Assembly: GCA_947489665.1 (NCBI GenBank)
Contig: CANLEH010000001.1
Coordinates: 124,001-188,000, forward strand
Source of the DNA: an uncultured Roseicyclus sp.
GTDB taxonomy: Bacteria; Pseudomonadota; Alphaproteobacteria; Rhodobacterales; Rhodobacteraceae
DNA length: 64,000 bases
Direction: 5' to 3'
The translations under genes and the position numbers were made by a program. The notes below the pieces were generated by a model that ran no database searches, had not been told where the DNA came from, and was given only the letters and a program-made list of their open reading frames with translations. Shown here piece after piece: positions 7,538 through 16,432 of this stretch (its first letter is position 1; the number at the start of each line of letters is the position of its first letter).

Positions 7538-9973
7538 ATGAGCAAACAGAAACTCGTTGTGATTGGCGCCGGGATGGCCTCGGGTCGGGTGCTGGAGCAT
7601 CTGACGGACGCCGCGCCGGACGCCTTTGACATCACCCTGTTCAACGCGGAGCCGCGCGGGAACTATAACCGCATCATGCTGTCGCCGGTTCTGGCGGGGG
7701 ATCAAACCTACGCCGACATCGTCACCCATGACGAGGCTTGGTACGCCGAGCGTGGCATTGCCACGCGGTTTGGCGAAAAGGTTCTGGAGATTGACCGCGA
7801 GGCAAAGGTTGTCGTGGGCGAAAACGGCCACGTTCCGTACGACAAGCTGATCTTTGGCACGGGATCGAACCCGTTCATGATCCCGCTGCCGGGCCATGAT
7901 CTGGAGGGTGTCATAGCCTACCGGGACCTGGAAGACACCGAGCGGATGATGGGCCTGACTGCCGGTCAGAAATGCGTTGTGATTGGTGGCGGGTTGTTGG
8001 GCCTTGAAGCTGCCGCAGGCATGGCCGCGCGGGGTGTCGCTGTAACGGTCGTGCACATCATGGGCCACCTGATGGAGCGGCAGTTGGACGAGGCGGCGGG
8101 CTATCTGCTGCGCAAGTCGCTGGAAGACAAAGGCATCACGATCAAGCTGCAGGCGAACTCGAAGGAGATTGTCGGAGAAAACGGCAAGGTGCGCGCGTTG
8201 ATGCTGGACGATGGCACTGAACTGCCCTGTGACCTGTTGGTCATGGCAGTGGGCATTCGGCCCAATGTCGCGTTGGCACAAGCCGCCGGACTGGCGGTGG
8301 GCAAGGGCATCCACGTGGATGACCAGCTCTGCACGTCTGACGAAGAAATCTTCGCGGTTGGCGAATGTGTGGAGCATCTGGGTGCGATCTTTGGCCTTGT
8401 CGCTCCGCTCTACGACCAAGCCAAGGTGCTCGCCCAAACCCTGTTGGGGGAAGAGGCTGCCTTTGTGCAAAAATCACTTTCGACCAAGCTGAAGGTGACG
8501 GGCTGCGACCTGTTCAGCGCGGGTGATTTTGCAGATGGCGAAGGGCGGGAAGATGTCGTTTTTCGCGACCCGTCGCGGGGCGTCTACAAGCGACTTGTTA
8601 TAGAAGATAACAAGCTGGTCGGCGCTGTCATGTATGGTGACACAGCCGATGGCAGCTGGTTCTTTGGCCTGATCCGTGACGGCACGGACATCGAGGAGAT
8701 GCGGGAGACGCTGATCTTCGGGCCTGCCTATCAGGGGGGCGACACTGCGGACCCTCTCTCAGCCGTTGCAGCCTTGCCGCTTGATGCGGAGATCTGTGGC
8801 TGTAACGGCGTTTGCAAAGGCACCATCGTTGAGGCGATCGAAGGCGGCGCGGGGGATCTGGGTTCGGTGCGGGCAAGCACCAAGGCCAGCGCATCCTGCG
8901 GGACCTGCACGGGGCTGGTCGAACAGCTGTTGCAGGTGACACTGGGCGATGCGTTCGAGATGCCCGCCGCGCAGCCGGTGTGTGGATGCACCGACCACAC
9001 CCACGAAGACGTGCGGCGACTGATCAAGACGATGCCGTTGAAATCGCAGGAGGCCGTCTGGCAGGAATTGGGGTGGAATACCCGGAACGGCTGCCATGTC
9101 TGCCGCCCGGCGATCAACTTCTACCTGCTGGCTGATTGGCCACTGGACTATCAGGACGACCCACAATCGCGGTTCATCAACGAACGCAAGCACGCGAATA
9201 TCCAGAAGGACGGCACGTTTTCCGTCGTGCCGCGCATGTGGGGCGGGATCACCAACCCCCGCGAATTGCGCGCGATTGCAGATGCGGCGGACAAATACAA
9301 CGTGCCGACCGTGAAGGTGACGGGCGGGCAGCGGATCGACCTGCTGGGTGTGAAGGGGGAAGACCTGCCTGCGATCTGGTCCGATTTGAACAAGGCGGGG
9401 CTGGTCTCGGGCCATGCCTATTCGAAGGGTTTGCGCACGGTGAAGACCTGCGTGGGCACGGATCATTGCCGGTTTGGGACACAGGACTCCACAGGTTTGG
9501 GTATCAAGCTGGAGCAGGCGCTCTGGGGGTCGTGGACACCGCACAAGGTAAAGCTGGGTGTCTCGGGCTGCCCGCGCAATTGCGCGGAGGCGACCTGCAA
9601 GGATGTGGGCATCATCTGTGTCGATAGCGGCTATCAGGTGGGCGTTGCGGGTGCCGCTGGCATGGACGTGAAAGAAACCGAGCGTCTGATCGATGTGGCG
9701 ACCGAGGCCGAGGCGATCGACGTTACGGTCGCGTTTGTGCAGCTTTACCGTGAAAACGCGAAGTATCTGGATCGGCCCTACAAGTGGGTCGCGAAGGTCG
9801 GTCTCGATTGGGTGAAGGAGCGGATCGAGGATCTGGATGAGCGCGCGCGACTGATCGAGGCGTTCGAGCTTTCGCAAAGCATTTATCGCAAGGACCCTTG
9901 GGCCGAGCATGCCGCGGAGAAAGCGGAGCGCTATCAGCCGCTGGCCGACCTGACGCTGGAGGCGGCGGAATGA
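7538..9973 (+). CDS. nirB: Assimilatory nitrite reductase [NAD(P)H], large subunit
   Basis: Reduces nitrite to ammonium with six electrons from NAD(P)H in the cytoplasm. The 811-aa protein has an FAD/NAD-binding half (VVIGAGMASGRVLE at the start; VVIGGGLLGLEAA near 150), a first BFD-type [2Fe-2S] motif CGCNGVC...CGTC (about 420-460), a second CGC...CHVC (about 485-525), a ferredoxin-like half-domain, then the [4Fe-4S]-siroheme ligands TCVGTDHC (about 637) and CPRNCAEATC (about 678). Length matches NirB/NasB. It is 5 bases from nrtCD, in one operon with nirD, and depends on siroheme from cysG downstream. Confidence 0.95.
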   Translation: MSKQKLVVIGAGMASGRVLEHLTDAAPDAFDITLFNAEPRGNYNRIMLSPVLAGDQTYADIVTHDEAWYAERGIATRFGEKVLEIDREAKVVVGENGHVPYDKLIFGTGSNPFMIPLPGHDLEGVIAYRDLEDTERMMGLTAGQKCVVIGGGLLGLEAAAGMAARGVAVTVVHIMGHLMERQLDEAAGYLLRKSLEDKGITIKLQANSKEIVGENGKVRALMLDDGTELPCDLLVMAVGIRPNVALAQAAGLAVGKGIHVDDQLCTSDEEIFAVGECVEHLGAIFGLVAPLYDQAKVLAQTLLGEEAAFVQKSLSTKLKVTGCDLFSAGDFADGEGREDVVFRDPSRGVYKRLVIEDNKLVGAVMYGDTADGSWFFGLIRDGTDIEEMRETLIFGPAYQGGDTADPLSAVAALPLDAEICGCNGVCKGTIVEAIEGGAGDLGSVRASTKASASCGTCTGLVEQLLQVTLGDAFEMPAAQPVCGCTDHTHEDVRRLIKTMPLKSQEAVWQELGWNTRNGCHVCRPAINFYLLADWPLDYQDDPQSRFINERKHANIQKDGTFSVVPRMWGGITNPRELRAIADAADKYNVPTVKVTGGQRIDLLGVKGEDLPAIWSDLNKAGLVSGHAYSKGLRTVKTCVGTDHCRFGTQDSTGLGIKLEQALWGSWTPHKVKLGVSGCPRNCAEATCKDVGIICVDSGYQVGVAGAAGMDVKETERLIDVATEAEAIDVTVAFVQLYRENAKYLDRPYKWVAKVGLDWVKERIEDLDERARLIEAFELSQSIYRKDPWAEHAAEKAERYQPLADLTLEAAE

Positions 9974-10006
9974 GCCGGTTTTTCGCCGCCTTCGGCGCCG
10001 ACCAAT

Positions 10007-10026
10007 GCGAGGGGCCAGCCCCTCGC
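10007..10026. repeat. Intercistronic hairpin between nirB and nirD
   Basis: A perfect 8-bp stem GCGAGGGG/CCCCTCGC closes a CCAG loop and is followed by CCCCGAGGTATTTTTG. GGGGCCAGCCCC...GAGGTATTTTTGAAA-like blocks recur between genes in Rhodobacterales (from memory). The T-run could cause partial termination or processing inside the operon. Confidence 0.55.
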
Positions 10027-10066
10027 GCTCCCCGAGGTATTTTTGAAACAAGGAAGGGGCGGGCCG

Positions 10067-10396
10067 ATGGCGTGGGTTGATATCGGGGCGCTGGACGATG
10101 TGCCCGTGCGCGGCGCGCGCAAGCTGAAGACCGCACTGGGCTGCGTCGCGGTGTTTCGGACCGACGATGCGGAGGTGTTTGCCGCATCGAACACCTGCCC
10201 CCACAAGGGCGGGCCACTGGTCGAGGGGATCGTGCATGGGCAGTCGGTGACCTGCCCGTTGCACAACTGGGTCTTTGATCTGAACACCGGCCAAGCGAAG
10301 GGCGAGGATGGGCAGATTTCGACCTATCCGGTGCGGGTCGAGGCGGGACGCATCCTTATTGACGGCACGGCGTTGAGCGCGCGGAGTGCGGCGTGA
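10067..10396 (+). CDS. nirD: Nitrite reductase small subunit, Rieske type
   Basis: Small partner of NirB. The 109-aa protein is a Rieske domain with both cluster motifs intact, CPHKGG (about 44) and CPLHNW (about 64), so it should bind a [2Fe-2S] cluster; E. coli NirD has lost these residues. Start ATG 10067 is chosen because AAGGAAGGGG lies just upstream; an in-frame ATG at 10043 would fall inside the preceding T-rich repeat. The stop overlaps the nasA start by one base (TGATG). Confidence 0.92.
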   Translation: MAWVDIGALDDVPVRGARKLKTALGCVAVFRTDDAEVFAASNTCPHKGGPLVEGIVHGQSVTCPLHNWVFDLNTGQAKGEDGQISTYPVRVEAGRILIDGTALSARSAA

Positions 10397-13017
10397 TGGA
10401 CGGCAGCGCGCCAGTAGGTGAAGTGCGCTCGACCTGTCCCTATTGCGGCGTTGGTTGCGGGGTGCTGTTGCGCCCGGACGGGGCCGGGGGGCTGGCGGTG
10501 CGGGGCGACCCGGAGCATCCGGCGAACCATGGGCGGCTGTGTTCGAAGGGCACGGCTTTGGGCGAGACCGTGGGGCTGGGGCACCGCTTGCACGCGCCGG
10601 TGGTGGATGGGGCGGAGGCCAGCTGGGATGAGGCCCTGCAACATGTGGCGGATCGATTTTCGCAGGTTGTGGCCGAGCATGGCCCGGATGCGACGGCGTT
10701 TTATGTGTCGGGGCAATTGCTGACCGAGGATTACTATGTCGCCAACAAGTTGATGAAGGGATTCATCGGCTCGGCCAATATCGATACGAATTCCAGGCTT
10801 TGCATGGCGTCCACGGTGGTAGGGCACAAGCGGGCATTTGGCACCGATACGGTGCCGGGGACCTATGAAGATCTGGATCAGGCGGAATTGGTGGTGCTCG
10901 TCGGCTCGAACCTGGCGTGGTGTCATCCGGTGCTGTTTCAGCGGGTGCGGGCCTCGGGCGCGAAGATCGTGGTGATTGATCCACGGCGGACGGCGTCATG
11001 CGATGGCGCCGCGCTGCATCTGGCGATAGAGCCGGGCGCGGATGTGGCCGTGTTCAACGGCCTGCTGCGCGCGATTGCTGAGGCTGGCGCGGTGGATGCG
11101 GGGTATGCGGCGCATGTCGAGGGTCTGGATGATGCCCTTGCGGCTGCGCGCGCGGACACTGCGAAGACGGGCCTGAGTCCGGAGGAAGAGCGCGTCTTTC
11201 ACGATCTGTGGATCGGGACGGAGAAGGTGGTCACGATCTTCAGCCAGGGGGTGAACCAGTCGACCAGCGGGTCCGACAAGGTCAACGCGATCCTCAACTG
11301 TCACCTTGCGACGGGCCGGATCGGGAAGCCGGGGATGGGGCCATTCAGCGTGACCGGGCAGCCCAATGCGATGGGGGGGCGCGAGGTTGGGGGGTTGGCC
11401 AATATGCTGGCCTGCCATCTGGATCTTGAGAACGCAGATCACCGTGCAGCGGTGCGGGGGTTCTGGAATGCGGGCCCTTTGCCGGAGGCGCCAGGCCTGA
11501 AGGCCGTCGACATGTTTCGGGCGGTGGGGGATGGACGCATCAAGGCGTTGTGGATCATCCACACCAACCCGGCCGTGTCGATGCCCGACGCGGATGCAGT
11601 AAGGGATGCAATCAAAGGGTGCGAGTTCGTGGTTGTCAGCGACGTCACCGGTGCCACGGATACCGCGCGTCTGGCCGATGTTCTGCTGCCTGCCACCGCT
11701 TGGGCCGAGAAGGAGGGGACCGTCACGAACTCCGACCGGACGATCAGCCGCCAGCGCGCTGTTCTGCCTGCACCGGGCCATGCGCGGCCCGACTGGGATA
11801 TTCTGGCGGAGGTTGGGCGCCGGATGGGGTTCGGCACCGCCTTCGACTATGAGACCCCGGCCGAGATTTTCCGCGAACATGCCGCCCTGTCGGGCATCGC
11901 GGGAGGCCGTTTCGGGCGGGATTTCGATATATCGGGCCTCGCCGATCTGAGCGATGCCGCCTATGACGCCCTGTCTCCGACACGTTGGCCCGTCACCAGC
12001 AGCGGCAAGGGTGATCGCTTCTTTGCGGATGGTCGCTTTTTCCATCCGAACGGCAAGGCGCGGCTTCTGCCTGTCACCACGCGCCCACCCGCAGCGATGC
12101 CGACACCGGAGTTCCCCTATCGCCTCAACACCGGGCGGGTGCGGGACCAATGGCACACGATGACGCGCACGGGCCTGAGCCCGCGGCTGTCCGGCCATCT
12201 GGCGGAGCCCTATCTTGATCTGCATCCCCAGGACGCGGCAGCCCTGCAGGTGACACATGCCGACCTGGTCGAAGTCACCAGCCCCTATGGCCGTGCCATC
12301 TTGCGGGCGCGGCTGAGCGATGCCGTTCAACCCGGCCAGCCTTTTGCGCCGATGCACTGGACGGCGGAAACGGCCCCAACGGGCCGGGTCGACGCGCTGG
12401 TCGCGCCTGTAACAGACCCCGTCTCGGGCCAGCCGGAAAGCAAGGCCTCCCTCGTGTCGATCAAACGGATGGAGGCGGCTTGGTATGGCTTTGCGGTCGC
12501 AACGGAAAAGATGAACCCCGATTGTGATTATTGGGCTGTCGCGTCGACCAGCGCCGGGTTTCGCATGGAACTGGCGGGCTACAAGGCCCCGGAAGATTGG
12601 GACGCCACCGCGCGCGCTTTGTTTGGAATATCCGATGCTGCTGCAATCTCGGTCAGTGATCCTGCGCGCGGCACGGCCCGCATCGCGTTTGAACAGGATG
12701 GGCATATCAAAGCTGCCCTGTTCGTCGGGTCGACGCCCATTGCGATCATGCGTGACTATATCGCCGGCCTGCCCGGAACTGCCGCCCCCGCCAACCTGAC
12801 AGGCCGCCCCCCCGCTGATGTCGTCGATGCGGGTGCAATCCTGTGTGCCTGCTTTGGTGTCGGGATCAACACCATCGTGACGGCCATCGAAGCAGATGGC
12901 CTGATGAGTGTGGAGGCCATTGGCGAAGCGCTGCAGGCGGGGACCAATTGCGGTTCCTGCCGGCCCGAATTGGCGAGCCTGATCATGCGCAGCCAGCACA
13001 AGGAGGCCGCGGAATGA
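10396..13017 (+). CDS. nasA: Assimilatory nitrate reductase catalytic subunit
   Basis: Molybdenum bis-MGD enzyme reducing nitrate to nitrite in the cytoplasm. The 873-aa protein has an N-terminal [4Fe-4S] site (CPYCGVGCG, later CSKG), the Mo-ligand cysteine in NSRLCMAS (about 136), MGD-binding blocks (QPNAMGGREVGG near 320; NTGRVRDQWHTMTRTG near 580), and a C-terminal BFD-like [2Fe-2S] domain CACFGVG...CGSC (about 818-860). The extra C-terminal cluster is typical of Klebsiella/Paracoccus NasA. No Tat signal, as expected for an assimilatory enzyme. ATG 10396 is preferred; GTG at 10393 is possible. Confidence 0.95.
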   Translation: MDGSAPVGEVRSTCPYCGVGCGVLLRPDGAGGLAVRGDPEHPANHGRLCSKGTALGETVGLGHRLHAPVVDGAEASWDEALQHVADRFSQVVAEHGPDATAFYVSGQLLTEDYYVANKLMKGFIGSANIDTNSRLCMASTVVGHKRAFGTDTVPGTYEDLDQAELVVLVGSNLAWCHPVLFQRVRASGAKIVVIDPRRTASCDGAALHLAIEPGADVAVFNGLLRAIAEAGAVDAGYAAHVEGLDDALAAARADTAKTGLSPEEERVFHDLWIGTEKVVTIFSQGVNQSTSGSDKVNAILNCHLATGRIGKPGMGPFSVTGQPNAMGGREVGGLANMLACHLDLENADHRAAVRGFWNAGPLPEAPGLKAVDMFRAVGDGRIKALWIIHTNPAVSMPDADAVRDAIKGCEFVVVSDVTGATDTARLADVLLPATAWAEKEGTVTNSDRTISRQRAVLPAPGHARPDWDILAEVGRRMGFGTAFDYETPAEIFREHAALSGIAGGRFGRDFDISGLADLSDAAYDALSPTRWPVTSSGKGDRFFADGRFFHPNGKARLLPVTTRPPAAMPTPEFPYRLNTGRVRDQWHTMTRTGLSPRLSGHLAEPYLDLHPQDAAALQVTHADLVEVTSPYGRAILRARLSDAVQPGQPFAPMHWTAETAPTGRVDALVAPVTDPVSGQPESKASLVSIKRMEAAWYGFAVATEKMNPDCDYWAVASTSAGFRMELAGYKAPEDWDATARALFGISDAAAISVSDPARGTARIAFEQDGHIKAALFVGSTPIAIMRDYIAGLPGTAAPANLTGRPPADVVDAGAILCACFGVGINTIVTAIEADGLMSVEAIGEALQAGTNCGSCRPELASLIMRSQHKEAAE

Positions 13018-13976
13018 GCCTTGCGCCTTTTGTCGCCACGCTGGGCCGTGGCCCGGGCCGCGCGCGGTCGCTGACGCAAAGCGAAGCCGCGCAGGCGATG
13101 GACATCATGCTGTCTGGCCGCGCGGCGCCCGAAGCAGTTGGGGCAATCCTGATGCTGATGCGGATGAAGGGTGAGACCGCGGATGAGATTGCGGGGTTTG
13201 CCAAGGCCGCACAGTCCGCTTGCCCGGACCTGCCGCAGGCTGACCTCGATTGGCCATCTTACGCAGCGGGCCGGACACGCGGCCTGCCCTGGTTCCTTTT
13301 GTCGGCACGGTTGGTGGCCATGGCGGGGCGCCGAGTGGTGCTGCACGGATGGAATGGCCGCGATGATGCTGTGCGCGCCCATCTGGGTGCGGCAGGTATC
13401 CCGATTGCGCGCACATCTGAGGAGATCGCCCGGGCGCTGGACGCGAAGCGAATTGTCTATCTGCCGTTGGACGACCTCCACCCGGCGCTGTTTCACCTAC
13501 TGGCATTGCGCCCGGTCCTTGGCCTCAGATCGTGCATCAACACGGTCGCCCGGATGCTGAACCCGTGTCGTGCGAAGGCCAGCGTGCAAGGGGTATTCCA
13601 TCCCTCCTACCGGTTGGTGCAGTCCGATGCCGCAGCGCGTCTGGGGTGGCAGGCGCTGAGCGTCATCAAGGGTGGCGGTGGCGAGTTTGAGCGTCACCCG
13701 GGCAAGACGATTGCCGGATTCGGGCTGCGCAATGGCGCGGCTTGGGAGGCCTCGTTTGAGGCTCTTTGTGGCGATACACGCCGCCTGGCGGAGGTGGCTG
13801 AGGGCGTTGATCTGGACGCGCTTTGGAGCGGTAGGGCGACGGATGACTTTGCCGAGGCCATCGTAGTCGGCACGGCGGCTTTGGCCTTGGGGACCCTGGG
13901 GGAGACAAAGGCGGAGGCTTTGGCGCAGGACCTTTGGCGCGCCCGCCTCAGTTCGATTTCGGAGGTGGCCGCATGA
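13014..13976 (+). CDS. TrpD-like (anthranilate phosphoribosyltransferase family) protein of the nas operon
   Basis: A 320-aa member of the glycosyl transferase family 3 fold (TrpD/TrpD2/YbiB type). It has the helical N-terminal domain with SEAAQAMDIMLSG and AVGAILMLMRMKGET, and a later loop VIKGGGGEFERHPGK resembling the KGGGGE motif of YbiB-like proteins. It is not in a tryptophan operon: ATGA overlaps join it to nasA upstream and cysG downstream. TrpD2-type proteins such as YbiB bind nucleic acid, and their catalytic role is unclear. A role in nitrate assimilation is implied only by position. Start ATG 13014 has AAGGAGG upstream; the larger open frame from 12843 overlaps nasA. Confidence 0.8.
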   Translation: MSLAPFVATLGRGPGRARSLTQSEAAQAMDIMLSGRAAPEAVGAILMLMRMKGETADEIAGFAKAAQSACPDLPQADLDWPSYAAGRTRGLPWFLLSARLVAMAGRRVVLHGWNGRDDAVRAHLGAAGIPIARTSEEIARALDAKRIVYLPLDDLHPALFHLLALRPVLGLRSCINTVARMLNPCRAKASVQGVFHPSYRLVQSDAAARLGWQALSVIKGGGGEFERHPGKTIAGFGLRNGAAWEASFEALCGDTRRLAEVAEGVDLDALWSGRATDDFAEAIVVGTAALALGTLGETKAEALAQDLWRARLSSISEVAA

Positions 13977-15370
13977 AGAGTTTCCCAATGTTTTTCCGCA
14001 CGAGAGGGCGGCGCATTGTCATCGCTGGCGGGGGCGAGCAGGCGGCGCAGAAGGCGCGACTGATCCTGAAAACCGATGCCCAGATCGTGCTTGCCGCGCG
14101 AACGCTTGAGCCGGAATTGGCAGCCTTGGTGGCGGAGGGGCGGGCCATTCACCATGACGCGCCCCTGACGCCCGGCGACTTCGAGGGCGCGGCCATGGCT
14201 TTCATCGCCACGGGCTGCCCTGGCTGGGATGCGGCGCTTCACGGATTGGCGCAGGCCGCGCATTGCCCGGTCAACGTCGTCGACCGCCCGGACTTATGTG
14301 ACATCACCACGCCGTCCATTGTGGATCGCGATCCGGTTGTGATTGCCATCGGCACAGAGGGGACGGCCCCGGTTCTGGGGCGTGATCTGAAGACCCGTAT
14401 TGAGCAGATGTTGCCTGCCAATCTGGGTGGGTTGGCTGCTTTGGCAGGCCGGTTGCGTCCAGCGGTGGCGGACGCGGTCCCTCGCGCCAAGCGGCGCGCC
14501 TTTTGGGCCTGGGTGTTCAAATCCACCCCCCGCGAGGCGTGGACACGCGGCGCAGAGCGGGAGGCTGCGCGGCAGATCAAGCAGGCGATTGCGGATCGGG
14601 GTGCGCCGGATGCCGAGGACGTGGGGTCGATTGCTTTGGTTGGTGCAGGGCCGGGGGCGCGGGATCTGCTGACCTTGCGCGCGGTGGAGCGGCTGCAAGA
14701 GGCCGATGTCATCTATTATGATCGGTTGGTGGACCCGGAGGTGCTGGAACTCGCCCGGCGCGATGCGGAACGTGTTTTTGTGGGCAAGCATGTGGGCGCG
14801 CATGCCTGGCCGCAGGACAAGATCTCTCAGGTGATTGTGGCCGAGGCCCTGAAGGGGCGGCGTGTCGTGCGGTTGAAATCGGGCGATCCCGGCATTTTTG
14901 GTCGCGCGGGGGAAGAGGTGGAGGCCGCGAAGGCCGCGGGTGTCACGGTGGAGATCGTGCCGGGTGTCACGGCTGCGTCCGCAGCAGCGGCATCTTTGGG
15001 TCAAAGCCTGACGATGCGCGGTGAGACAGATACGTTGGTGCTGGCCACGGGCACCGGGCGCGCGGATGCGCCCTTGCCCGATTGCGTGCGCCATGCCGTG
15101 CCGGGAACGACGGTTGCGATCTACATGGGCGTCCGGCAGGTGGATCGGATTTGCGCGGCGCTGGCCGAGCGGGGGTTTCCGGCTACGGCACAGATCGATG
15201 TATGCGTGAATGTGTCCAAGGCGGGCGAGCACATGTTGACGGCAACCTTGCAGGACTTGCCGGGGCGGTTGCAGGCGGAGCAGGTGGACGGTTGCGCGAT
15301 CTTGCTGGTCAGGTGGCCCGCCCCTGTCGAAGCGGCCAAGCCGGTGCGACAGTTGGCATTGAGCGGCTGA
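13973..15370 (+). CDS. cysG: Siroheme synthase (trifunctional CysG)
   Basis: Makes siroheme from uroporphyrinogen III, the cofactor of NirB. The 465-aa protein has the N-terminal precorrin-2 dehydrogenase/ferrochelatase domain (FPMFFRTRGRRIVIAGGG at the start) and the C-terminal SUMT methyltransferase domain (VGAGPGARDLLTLRA near 222, RLKSGDPGIFGRAGEE near 300, VPGVTAASAAAA near 330). The start overlaps the TrpD-like stop (ATGA). It ends the operon, with only three bases between its stop and the convergent tcuB stop. Confidence 0.94.
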   Translation: MKSFPMFFRTRGRRIVIAGGGEQAAQKARLILKTDAQIVLAARTLEPELAALVAEGRAIHHDAPLTPGDFEGAAMAFIATGCPGWDAALHGLAQAAHCPVNVVDRPDLCDITTPSIVDRDPVVIAIGTEGTAPVLGRDLKTRIEQMLPANLGGLAALAGRLRPAVADAVPRAKRRAFWAWVFKSTPREAWTRGAEREAARQIKQAIADRGAPDAEDVGSIALVGAGPGARDLLTLRAVERLQEADVIYYDRLVDPEVLELARRDAERVFVGKHVGAHAWPQDKISQVIVAEALKGRRVVRLKSGDPGIFGRAGEEVEAAKAAGVTVEIVPGVTAASAAAASLGQSLTMRGETDTLVLATGTGRADAPLPDCVRHAVPGTTVAIYMGVRQVDRICAALAERGFPATAQIDVCVNVSKAGEHMLTATLQDLPGRLQAEQVDGCAILLVRWPAPVEAAKPVRQLALSG

Positions 15371-15373
15371 GGG

Positions 15374-16432
15374 TCAGTGCCTTTGGGCGTCGCGGATCAG
15401 GGCGGCCAGGCGATAGAAGCCGTGGGCCATTTTCGTGTACGGCATCAGCAAGAAGAACCCCAGCACCGACCCGAGGTGGAGCGCCAGGAGCGTTGGCATA
15501 AGCGCGGTCTGTCCCATTGCGTAGAGCACCAAGCCGCTAAGCGCGACAAAGCCCAGAAGTGCGATGAAGGCGACTTCGCCGCTTCGGGCCTGGGCCGCAC
15601 CCAGATGCGGATCGGCCTTGCGCTTGAGGTCAAGCAGCCAGACCGCGCCGAACGTCATCATGATGCCCCCGGGGATGCCCAAGAGCTTGGGCAGGGACAG
15701 CAATCCGTAGGGGGCGGACATATCGAAGGCGTAGTGCAGAACCGTGCCGGACGCGGTGCTGGCGAAGCATAGGGCGAACCCGTAGAGCACGGCTTGATGT
15801 GCAAGGCGGCGGGCTTGAGTGAAGCGGTCTTCATCCTCAAAATTGCAGCCCTCGCCATGGCCGCCTGCCAGATTTCGCAGCGTTGCGGCACTTTGAAAGG
15901 CCGCGCGCACATGTGCGAAGCGGACGGGCCCGCCGCCCGTGGCGACCCAATAGCGCCGCAAGCTGATCGCAATGCTGGCCAAGGGCGCCAGGAAAGCGGG
16001 CGCGAAGATGGCGACCATCAGGTTGTGGGACAGGACGGCGTAAAACCCCTCGCCGTCGCTTGGTCCAACCCATTTCGCCAACGTAAAGAGGAGCGCGAAG
16101 CAAAGCGTGACGGCAATGGTGATTGCCATGCCGTTTCGTTGAAAGGCGCGTGCGACGACCCGTGGAAAGGCAAACTCCTCCCAACTGTCCTGGCGCACGT
16201 CGGCCAAGGCGGCGGGCAGGTTCAGGTCGAATTCATGGGGCGCTGTGTATTGGCAGGCGTAGTAGCACCCACGGCAGTTATGGCAGAGGTTTGCCAGCTG
16301 CGTGATGTCGCCATCCGAGAAGGCGCGATTGGCGTGAAGGGCGGGAAAGACTGAACAATAGCCTTCGCAATACCGGCAGGCATTGCAGATTTCAGCCTGA
16401 CGTCGAGCCTCTTGTATAAGATCAGCTTGCAT
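15374..16432 (-). CDS. tcuB: TcuB-like membrane electron-transfer protein (tricarballylate utilisation)
   Basis: TcuB reoxidises the flavin of TcuA and passes electrons to the membrane. The 352-aa protein has two cysteine clusters at the N-terminus, CNACRYCEGYC (about 16-26) and CHNCRGCYYAC (about 49-59), suited to two Fe-S clusters, then about six membrane spans with histidines that could bind haem. This is the CitB/TcuB family layout. The start overlaps the tcuA stop by 11 bases. Cysteine clusters and spans are seen; the substrate of the partner is inferred. Confidence 0.87.
   Translation of the reverse strand: MQADLIQEARRQAEICNACRYCEGYCSVFPALHANRAFSDGDITQLANLCHNCRGCYYACQYTAPHEFDLNLPAALADVRQDSWEEFAFPRVVARAFQRNGMAITIAVTLCFALLFTLAKWVGPSDGEGFYAVLSHNLMVAIFAPAFLAPLASIAISLRRYWVATGGGPVRFAHVRAAFQSAATLRNLAGGHGEGCNFEDEDRFTQARRLAHQAVLYGFALCFASTASGTVLHYAFDMSAPYGLLSLPKLLGIPGGIMMTFGAVWLLDLKRKADPHLGAAQARSGEVAFIALLGFVALSGLVLYAMGQTALMPTLLALHLGSVLGFFLLMPYTKMAHGFYRLAALIRDAQRH

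Noticed and set aside
8759-10294. A 511-codon antisense frame across nirB and nirD.
   Set aside because: Shadow of a strongly coding region that shows complete NirB/NirD motifs on the other strand.
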